In this document: positions 55,291-64,000 of the stretch, piece by piece
Numbering within the stretch: position 1 is the stretch's first letter
Layout: every line of letters begins with the position of its first letter
Source: Sphagnum compactum
Lineage: Eukaryota; Bryophyta; Sphagnopsida; Sphagnales
DNA: 64,000 bases
NCBI GenBank assembly: GCA_965153455.1
Contig: OZ234493.1
Coordinates: forward strand, 32,230,213 to 32,294,212
Direction of reading: 5' to 3'
Position numbers and translations under genes: made by a program
The notes under the pieces: model-generated
The model's input: the letters and a program-made list of their open reading frames with translations, nothing else
What the model was told of the DNA's origin: nothing
Database searches by the model: none

Positions 55291-58200
55291 TTACTAACTT
55301 GTGTTCAATGATGCGCATGTTTACCTTCTTGATTTTATTTTTCATTAGCAAAGGGATTAGGGTTCAAATTCATACAACCAATTCCTTTGTCTTTGAGTTC
55401 ATTGTGTGAAGGATGTCGTCATAAACTCTTTTTAATAATATTAAAGATGTTCTTTAATCATAGACGGAAACTTACCTTGTCTGTAGTAACATAATTACTA
55501 AGTATTGCACACCTCAACAAACTTGCAAAGTTGGAAAGTTACCCATGATCCATCTTGCAACAAATGTTGTTAACTTTCAAGCTTCAAGGATCAAGGCTTT
55601 GTATTGTTCACCTTAAAACTCCAACTAACAACAAATTCTTGAAAATATAAAACGTACACTATGATTTGAAATGCATCATGATAGGGGTGGCAAACGCAAC
55701 AACAATTGCTCAATTGAAATAGTGAAATCTATCAAAAAGAAGGCAACATCAATGTGAATAAAGGAGGACATTGTGTTAATTTGGCGTGAACCCTTGCATT
55801 TTATGTTGCAACATCTTAATTCCTCCATCTTGAACCATCTATGGTTCAAATGGTTCATAGAAATCAAGAATGTGGTTCTAGTGACCTGGATCTTATAGTT
55901 GTGGTGGATTTGGCAAAATATTTTTTACAAAATAAAAACTTACAATATGCATGTCACATGCCCCTTGGAAAGGAGCCTTTCTTTGAAAATTCACACAAAA
56001 AAACACTACTACCAAGGATGGAAAAAAGAAGGGAAATAGTCAAGATGATATTGACAAAGTTATGGTTAAATACATAATAGAATCAAAGGTTTTCAATATC
56101 TATATAAATAAAAGAATGTTCATGAAAATAATGGAATAGAAAAAAATACACATGTGCATTATATGAGTGTAATCAATAGTTGAATAATTGATTTGTAGGC
56201 ATTAAATGAAATTATTAATAAATCCATGTTACATATTTATTATGATAAGGATGCAATGACATCTATTTCAATAAGCATAAACAATATGACTAATGTTGTA
56301 TGCAACTATGTCAAACACATGAATATAATGAATAAGGGGTGTAAATACATTAACAAGAGCCACACATGACCCCTTGTGTGATTCTTTACATAGTGGGTTA
56401 ACAAATCAAGTTGATGCAAGGCAAAATTTGTTATAACCGGGTGATGCAATATAAATTTATAATTTAAAAAGTGACAAAAATCATCCATAACAAAACAACT
56501 ATCACACTTTGTTATCATGTAAAGGTTTATTTCAATCAAGCCAAGGTAAGGCTAATTTAAAACTTGTGATTTGCTTCAATTCAAAAATGGATAGCAAGAA
56601 GGACAATGAGATTCCAAGGAGCCAATTTGAAAAAGTGAAATGGCATAACCCTTTGGAAACAATTCAAAGGCTAATGTCAATGCAAAGCTTATGAAATATA
56701 TTCGCAAGATAATGGGATTGAAAAAAAATGAATAGGTGATAGGATTTTAAATTGGGAGGGGCAAAAGAAAATTGTAATGGGTATAAGACCAAAATTAGGA
56801 AAAAAGGATTAAATAGGCATTTTCCTAGATGGAAATGTTAAAATGAAATCAACCCAAAAAAAATTAAGATTTTTCATTTGATTATTGCCCCAAGCCAATG
56901 GACACGCATGTGCAGATTTTGGGTGCACCCATCCAATTGATGGGTTGTTTTGAAGTCTACCCATGTACTTGTTGGGTTTCTTTTCAAAATATGAATGTTG
57001 GGTAACTAATTTAATCATGCTTCAATATCATTTTTTCTTTTGGGTTGTCACTTGCCTTTTTGTAACATGAGGTTTCATATATTATGAAATGTAAAAAACA
57101 ATTCATAGGATTAATTTTTTAAATGATTTTTTAAATAAGCATATAAATTATTAACTTCAATTCTTTTGAATCTTATTCAAAAATGAGATTCTTAGAAAAC
57201 TTTGATTTGAAAGTTTATGCAACAATTGATTAGAATAAAACATGACAATTTTAAAATAAATTAAAATTTTAATATATATTTTTTGAGATTTAAATTTTTT
57301 TTAATTTGATGTTATTTTAAATACTGCAATAAGGCTTTGATGAAGATTTAATTACAAAAATCATAATGAAATTAATTTTTAATTGATTATTTTTTTTGTA
57401 TTGATGTTTCCTTTTATGTTATTATTGCCCTAAGATAATAGACATGCATGTATGATTTTAGCTTTTATCAAGCATGCATAGGGCCAACACAACTAGTTTA
57501 TGGATGTACTTGGGGCAAAAATGGTTTTACAAACGATGGGAGATCAAATAAATAAGGAGAGATTGGTATTAGGAGTAGTTGCGATGAAAGAATATCAAAG
57601 ATGAAGGCAATCTTGCCAAGAAGAAAATGGTTTTCATAGAAAAGAAAAAGGTAATTTTCTGATGAAAGGAAAAACACAATTATTTTATCCTCGTATAATG
57701 AATGTCATTTAAATATAAACTAAATGCCTATAAGAAATAAGATAGAATATTTGGAAATCACCATGACATGAACCCTTAGATGTAAAACATGGGGCATGTA
57801 ACATGAATTAGGCTATGAAATTTCATTAAGATTCACAGAACAATTGCCCACATATGATGCTGGTATGGACTTGCTTACAAAGATCCTACAATGGTGGAAA
57901 GTCCATGCAAACCCAGCTCACGAAATTAATTCTAAAGGAGAGGGAAAGGAAAATATGGTTAAGAATATTACACAAGGCCATAAAATTTAAAAGAACACCC
58001 AAAAGAAGGGAGAGTATACATATACGTTAAGTGGAAGACATTCGACAACATACATAGCCATGCATGGAAAATAGAGACAAAGAAACAAAGTAGGTGAGTG
58101 ACATTAAGGGAGGGAAGAGATTATGGATACTATTCTTCATTCCAATTAGGTCCTATATTGATTTTTTGTGCAAGAACTAATTTGTGTAGAGGTATATAAA

Positions 58201-58529
58201 ACATCATGTACTCCTACTATCAAGTTAATGAAACATAAATCTAATTAAGATGTGGGTTGTATTTTAGCATTTTGTTCACTATGCTCCATCCAATAAGTCT
58301 TGTTGATCGTGAAAGATTATGTGTTATTATCAAGCTTAATAACCAAAGATCATTATTGTCATGCAATTTGTTGGCCTAATTGTATAAGAGTAGCCAAAAC
58401 CATGCCAAGTACTCGAAGGAAGGGGGGAAAAGCAAGTCACGATGGGCTAAAGTGAACCAATACCCATTAGCACACCATGCCGAATGGATGGTGCATGAGC
58501 ATGAAACATTTTTTCATTGTATTCCTAAC
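55291..58529. other. AT-rich spacer, no gene supported
   Basis: Many short frames, none recognised. GCCCCAAGCCAATGGACACGCATG near 56888 and GCCCTAAGATAATAGACATGCATG near 57427 are similar, each followed by a short TTTT-rich stretch, hinting at an old duplication. A TATATAAA word at 58193 precedes a segment that could be a solo LTR tail, but no partner was found. Confidence 0.4.
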
Positions 58530-58650
58530 CCATAGCTAATCATAGTGGTTAGCTATGTAATCTAACCATTCACATGCATCTAGTTACCCACCAACCACCA
58601 AGTGCTTTATATACTTTACTACATACATAGTAACCACAAATTATCTACCC
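58530..58650 (+). repeat. Dispersed repeat family R1, copy 3
   Basis: CTAATCATAGTGGTTAGCTA followed by CTAACCATYCAMATGYATCT, CCACCAAGTGC and ACTACATACATAGT words matches 835-1010 closely and in the same orientation. Confidence 0.6.
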
Positions 58651-58890
58651 ACTAGTATGACACGGTTCTCTCTTTTTTCAAAGTAAGAACCGGCACGTAC
58701 GGTCGGGTATACATGTGGACCCCAAGTGGTCATTTTATTTCCTAAAATCAAAGACCCGGTTCTGACCAATGTTGGGACTCGGGAGGGTAAGTGTAGATAC
58801 ACATATACCCACCATTTAAAGTAGTGTAAATGAAAATGATTTACACTTACATGAACATGCTTTGGAATTTACATTTACCGAGCTTGCATG

Positions 58891-58910
58891 GTGTGTGTGT
58901 GTGTGTGTGT
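58891..58910 (+). repeat. (GT)10 microsatellite
   Basis: Ten uninterrupted GT units within a TTTACA-rich stretch (58830-59010), where TTTACAYTTMC-like words repeat several times. Confidence 0.97.
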
Positions 58911-60854
58911 AAGTGCTTTCTTTTATATTTACACGGGGATGTGTAAAAAAATAATCATTTACATTTCCATGACCACATGTAAATTCTTTTGCCAGGGTAA
59001 ATGTGAATGAATTATATTTTTGAAAAAGAAGTCCTATTTTACGAGATTTTAGCCCGCATCTGAAGTTGGGTACTTGGCTTAACGTGTTTGATGGGGGAAG
59101 ATCCACCACAAAACCCATTTCAACAAGTTCAAATGTAGGAAAATCTGGCCTCAGCACAACTTGAAATAACATGGGATTATGTAATTCTGACAAAAAAATC
59201 AGCCTACCAAGTGTTAAGGTAGTTTTGCCCTAGGTTGGCTCTTAGGTGTAATAGGTATAAGCCATAAGCCTTAATATAAGGATTTGGGGTTAGAGTTTAA
59301 GGACTTGGGTCCAAGCTCCCATTGTTGTAGTTTGTTGGGTCCTATCCCTACTAGGGACATGGATTGTCAAATTTGGTCCTGGTTGCCTTAAATTATTAAT
59401 TTTCACATTGTGAGAACTTGAGATATTCTAGTTTTCTTAAGGCTTCTTCACATTGGCAATGGTTAATACATCGGGGTTTGGGTCTTTTCACACTGGTGGA
59501 GGGACTGGAGTTCTATAATGTTTAGGTTTAGGGTTGCAAAGGTCTGGTGGTAGTGATATTTTTGGGTTGAATAGTGAGGAGGGAGGGGACCATTGGGGAA
59601 AGTATAATATTTTTTATTGTTACAATCAACACAAAAAAATGATATTAGAGTTATCTCTAAAGTCACCCTCATCACCCGCTCTGTCACCCCCTATCCCCTC
59701 TTTCAGTGGTATCTGCAAAGTAAGGAAATAATTCGATTAAATCTCAGTATGAATGCTGAATCTCAGCATTTAATGCACAAGGTTCGAGAGTAGTTATAGC
59801 AGTTGTACAAGTAGGAGCAGTGAGTGAAAATACATGTAGCAGCTGTGGAGGCGCTCAGGAAAAAGGAAGAAAAGAGGGGATGAAACTTGGTTTACCACCA
59901 AAATTGGTGGAAAAACTAGTTTGGGTCCCAGTTATTTTGTTCTCCTCCCAGTTACGCATTTGATGCCCTATTATGCCAAAATTGGCCGTTCTCGCCCCCT
60001 AATCGCCTTCGCCTGACTGTACCACGGTTAACTTTACTATCCGAAAAGACTATTTCTTTATATGAACCATCATCTATCACAAAGCATCATCATGCTGAAT
60101 TTGTGTCCCTAGCATCTAATAAAAAGCACACAACAAACATTACATGCAATTGCAATATATTAAACCATTCAAACCCATCAACAGGTTCTTTCAATTTTAC
60201 ACTAGCAACAAACAAAGTAGAGAAAAATACCCAAAGATTGATTGTCCAACAACTATAACAAGGGGTGGTGCGTCGCATTGTGGCCTTGCCATTTACATTA
60301 AAAAGTATCTTAAGGCAAAAGAAGAAGAATTATGGAAACTTACTCAAATTATTTTCACCATAACAAAAATATATAATCTTCAAAAAAATCCTCTAAAAGA
60401 AACCAAAATCATTCAAGATATTATTATAACTCTAATGATAACTAATATCTCAAGTTCAACACAAGCCAAAATATCTATCATGTTTCAAAAATCCTCATAT
60501 AAAAACAAATAGACCTATTATTATTACCTAGTAGGGGCCTATAAAAAATCCCTTAAGCTACTATACTCTATACATGAATCTAAACACAATATCCTTAAGG
60601 GCCTTGGTAGGTAAGGGTCAATAAATGGGAATTTTGACATAAACATTTATGTGCGGAAAGCAAACATGTTTTATACTATTCATTCATCCACATTCATCTA
60701 CCTACCCACCTAGCAGCCATACCTTGTTGTATTATGTGCAGATTCTGGTTCTTTCTCTCACACCACAGGCTTCTTTGTACCTGCCAGCATCAAATTATGG
60801 TCTGGGTGGAGCCCATTCCAGTGCATAACCAGCCGGCTGGTGTAGATTCTTCCA
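58911..60854. other. Spacer, no gene supported
   Basis: Open frames such as 58816-59193 (minus) and 60144-60512 (plus) are low-complexity and unrecognised. Confidence 0.4.
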
Positions 60855-61370
60855 CACTCAACTTCTGGGACCTGGACAACACTGAACGTTTTTGCCACAG
60901 AATTCGGCACTACAATCTAAAATCACATAATCGGCACTCAAAATATCTTGCGACCTGGGAAGGAAAAAAAAAACTGATTCTGCCACAGAATCGATACTAC
61001 TAGTTTCTGCCACAGAATCGGCACTATAATCAAATCACATAATCGACACTCAATTTCTGGGACCTGGACCAAAAAAAACCGACGCTGCCACAGAATTGGA
61101 CGCACTATGACATCTAATCACAGAATTCGGCACTCAAATTCTGGGGACCTGGGAAAAATCGATTCTGCCACAGAATCGGTACTATTTTCTGCCATAGAAT
61201 TGGCACCATAATCAAATCACATAATTGACACTCAACGCTGCTACAGAATTGGGCACTAATAAAATCAAAGCACATAATCGGGGACTCAAATTCTGGGCGC
61301 TGGGAAAAATGGATTCTGTCGCAGAATCGGTACTACATTCTGCCACAGATTCGGCACTAGATTCTGCCTC
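60855..61370 (+). repeat. Hairpin-forming minisatellite upstream of NCED
   Basis: About a dozen imperfect copies of a TCTGCCACAGAATCGGCACTA unit are interleaved with AATCAAATCACATAATCGRCACTCAA and TTCTGGGACCTGGRAAAA units in a higher-order pattern. The core GATTCTGCCACAGAATC is an inverted repeat (GATTCTG, 3-base loop, CAGAATC). The block ends about 345 bp before the NCED start codon. Confidence 0.88.
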
Positions 61371-61716
61371 ACTAGAATCAGGGCCGGTGGGGGGGAGGCA
61401 GGTCCAGTTAAGAGAGAGATATTTGTACCCGGGCCTGCCCGTGCAAGGCGGGTTGTGGGCCAGGGGCTTTTCACACTAGAGTCCAGAAGCAAAAGGGCGT
61501 AAAGTACTGGTACTGGACCTGGTACACTTAGAGTGGTTTTTGTCCACGTGCAAAATGGCTTCTGGCTATGGCGCTCAAGAAAACCGAGAGGGATTCAGAA
61601 GAGTAAAAAGTCTTGTGTTGTTGGCGGAGCAGATTTTCCTCTCACACTTGTTGACAAGCAAATAAGGACGAGATCAAGACACTAGAGAAGTTACAGGAAT
61701 TTATAACGCCCATTTT
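61371..61716 (+). promoter_or_regulatory. Proximal upstream region of the NCED gene
   Basis: 346 bp between the minisatellite and the start codon. CCACGTGCA near 61542 holds a CACGTG core of the ABRE/G-box type, typical of ABA- and stress-responsive plant promoters. No clear TATA box is assigned. Confidence 0.45.
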
Positions 61717-63658
61717 ATGCAATTTGTTCAAGTCTCTCCAGGAGCTTTCACTTGTTTGAGAATGGATACCTGTTTCTCTAGCAGCATCAGCAGCTGCAGT
61801 ACGAGATTTATAATCTCAGCAGCGAAAGTTCACTCTTTGCATCTGCATGCAGCTAGACTGCCTCGGCGGCAGCAGCAGCTTCTCTGTCTGAATCCTAAAT
61901 TTGCAGTCACGAAATTAGGTCGAGCTTGTGGCCGAGTGGTTGCTGCTGCAACAGGAGGGAAGCAGAAGCAGCCAGTCGAGACAGCTAATGGCGGGATGAT
62001 CAGTCCCGGCGTAGCAAGTCCGGGCTTTGATGGTGCTAAGCCATCTGTTACGAAAAAAAGTCTAGCTAGTACCATCTTGCTTCCCAAGTCGAACGCGCAT
62101 GTGGACAGCGGCTTCAGCACATTGAATGGTTCAACTGCAGTTGATCATAGAATTCAGATTGATCCATTGGGTGTCTCGACAACAGCCGCCGCGGCCGCGT
62201 GGCTATGCGATGCTTTGGAGAAAGTGCTGGTGTGGATGTTTGTAGACACTGATCAGCAAGGAAAGAATTCACCGTCAAGTTCCCATTTTCATCTGACCGG
62301 CTACTACGCACCAGTGTCTGAGACAGACCCGACTTCCAATCTCGCCATCTCTGGATCAATTCCTGTGAGTCTATACAATCTACTACTATCTCTCACAATA
62401 ATATATTTGTAAAGTTCTTGTCTATTGATCAAATTAGCACAACCCAATCACTAATTCTTGCCAGAGAATTTCTTTCGAGAATCCTAAATTCGGTCTAGCC
62501 CAGGCCTAAACCCCAAACCCTTTTCTTTCCCGAGATACTCAGTGGATATCTGGTGGGTATGGTACGATGGAAAGAAAACAATGAAATCAACAGCACATGG
62601 GAATTTCAGAAAATGGAGTGCCCACACTTGCAGGGTGTTTCATCTTCTCATATGGTCGTCCCCTCAGCTTTTTATGCTATGCGAAGTGCTCTCTAAATGC
62701 ACTAGAGAAAAATCCAAGGAGGTGTCTTTGCTTGAGCAGATGGTGCAAAGCTCACGTGTTAGCGTGAGCTAGGTGAATGCACCTAAATATAATGAGCAAG
62801 GTGTGAGGCCATTCCATGACATAATGGGCAAGGGGCCAGTCCATTCCATGACATCAAGGTTTGGGGTGGCAGATTCAATGGTTTCTTAGAATGTCACTGT
62901 TGGTTCAAAAGACATTTTGGTCACTATTATGAGTGTATGGTCTACGGTCATCAATTTGGAAGATTATGTTGTATAATGTGGTTAAAACAAAAAGACATAA
63001 TCTGCCACCCCAGACCTGAAGGTATTATGGAGTGTGCTGAGTACAGGCCATTGCGCTTGTTGAGGTGTTGTCTGTGAGGAATTTAGGCGAGTTCTGAAGG
63101 TTGAGCCAAAATTCCTGAACTGACCAGTGAGCCAAATTTTCAATCTTCAATCTTGGGCCTGTATCCAGCACACTACATAACATAATGGTTTTCATGATTT
63201 GCGCAACAGACATGTGAATGGGCATGAGGATTTTGAACAATGGAATTAGGTCAGGTAGATCCAGAAAGACTTGTTCATTGTGCCTTTAGAAAACCATTAT
63301 TACTGTACTTCTGTCTTAAACAACAAATGTCAGCATATCTTGTAGAAATGTTATATTGGTCACAACAACCTGGAGTTTGGTGCTTGTTTCTCAAGGGTTC
63401 ATTTTCTCTTGTTGCACCAATTCTAGCCTAGTTGTATATATCAAAAGGAAATCAGCTTGATTGAGAGTTGTTGCAGTGCAACAACAAAATAGCTCTTGAT
63501 CAATCTTCAAGCAAACAGAGCAGACTTTGTGCGAATTTTTAAAAATCTGAGCGAGTCTCATCTTCTTCTCTTCCAATTTCTTGACAGGAATGTTTGAATG
63601 GGGAGTTTGTACATGTTACACCAAATCCAAAATTCAATCCAGTTGCTTATTACCATTG
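61717..63658 (+). CDS. NCED/CCD carotenoid dioxygenase, 5' exons only
   Basis: Two visible coding exons: 61717-62364 and 63588-63658. The gene continues past the window. The joined sequence encodes 239 complete residues. Residues 1 to about 75 are Ser/Arg/Ala-rich, a likely plastid transit peptide; Met16 (61762) is an alternative start. Near 154-176 an Ala-rich helix (TTAAAAAWLCDALEKVL) matches the amphipathic membrane helix of NCEDs. YYAPVSETDPTSNLAISGSI, then PECLNGEFVHVTPNPKF across the splice, match the conserved entry to the beta-propeller. NCEDs cleave 9-cis-epoxycarotenoids to xanthoxin, the committed step to abscisic acid. The catalytic histidines are outside the window, so NCED versus CCD1/4 type is not decided. 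The usual Gly in VRVGPNPKF is Thr here. Confidence 0.85.
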
Positions 63659-64000
63659 GTAAAAATATGCCCACTTCCTTCACTTTTTCCTAGCTAAATT
63701 TCTTTCCTCTTTTAAAAAGGTCTTGGTATGATTTGCTAAATTGATTGCAAAAATGAATGACTTGTGGCTTATTTGTTTCTCAGCATCTAATGAATGGTAT
63801 AGCTTGTTGGTCCTTCCCTTCAACTTCGTGTTTGGTTTAAGTAGCTTATGTGATTGAAAGGTGAATGTGAAGTGCCTCAATCTAGTCTTTTATGGTATAG
63901 CTTGTTGTTCCTTCCTTACATAGAGCTATTTTAAATGCAAGAATGTGTGCATGCATGCATGTCTTTGACTTGATGATTATAGATCATCTTCATGGTCTTT
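63659..64000 (+). other. Start of NCED intron 2
   Basis: Begins with a GTAAAA donor after CATTG. No acceptor followed by the expected FDGDGM-type exon is found before the window ends, so the intron continues outside. Confidence 0.6.

Noticed and set aside
57840-58260. Possible solo LTR ending near the TATATAAA word
   Set aside because: No TG...CA ends with target duplication and no second copy in the window.

Overview
The window is nuclear DNA of a land plant. The evidence is spliceosomal introns with GT-AG borders, plant-specific gene families (plastid-type cyclophilin, MAKR/BKI1-like regulator, NCED/CCD dioxygenase) and a plant-type mobile fraction (Ty1/copia, CACTA, hAT, Tigger-like, PIF/Harbinger and several MITE-like families). 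The NCED/CCD gene has introns, whereas seed-plant NCEDs are usually intronless. With the AT-rich repeat-laden spacers this points to a non-seed plant such as a fern or lycophyte, but that is inference and a gymnosperm cannot be excluded.

Layout. 1-18.4 kb is a mobile-element graveyard: a MITE-like copy (1741-1948), a complete-length but dead Ty1/copia element on the minus strand with both LTRs (about 2220-7846), a decayed CACTA transposase (9.8-13.1 kb, plus) and a hAT-like remnant (15.9-16.8 kb, minus). 18.6-26.6 kb is a divergent gene pair separated by 470 bp: a KRI1-like ribosome-biogenesis gene (minus, 2 exons, 711 aa) and a poly(A) polymerase/CCA-transferase family gene (plus, 15 exons, 569 aa). 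26.6-35.9 kb is spacer with a 135-140 bp minisatellite, a Tigger-like DDE transposase remnant and three inverted-repeat elements. 36.0-38.1 kb holds an F-box/kelch-type gene (3 exons, 376 aa). 40.1-42.4 kb holds a plastid-type cyclophilin gene (3 exons, 315 aa) with changed active-site residues. 45.0-46.6 kb holds a single-exon MAKR/BKI1-like gene (minus, 538 aa). 47.7-60.8 kb is non-genic: a second copy of the first MITE, an 876-bp PIF/Harbinger-type element with TAA target duplications, a foldback-like element, and a ten-copy 76-bp array inside weak inverted arms. From 61.7 kb the first two coding exons of an NCED/CCD gene are visible; it runs off the right edge. A minisatellite of hairpin-forming GATTCTG/CAGAATC units lies just upstream.

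The six genes do not form one pathway and sit as ordinary independent plant loci. The only arrangement suggesting shared control is the KRI1/nucleotidyltransferase head-to-head pair, whose spacer carries an AAACCCTAA telo-box. The most unusual structures are repeats and mobile elements rather than new protein systems. All exon models were built by hand from reading-frame phase, splice consensus and remembered family similarity; no search was run.
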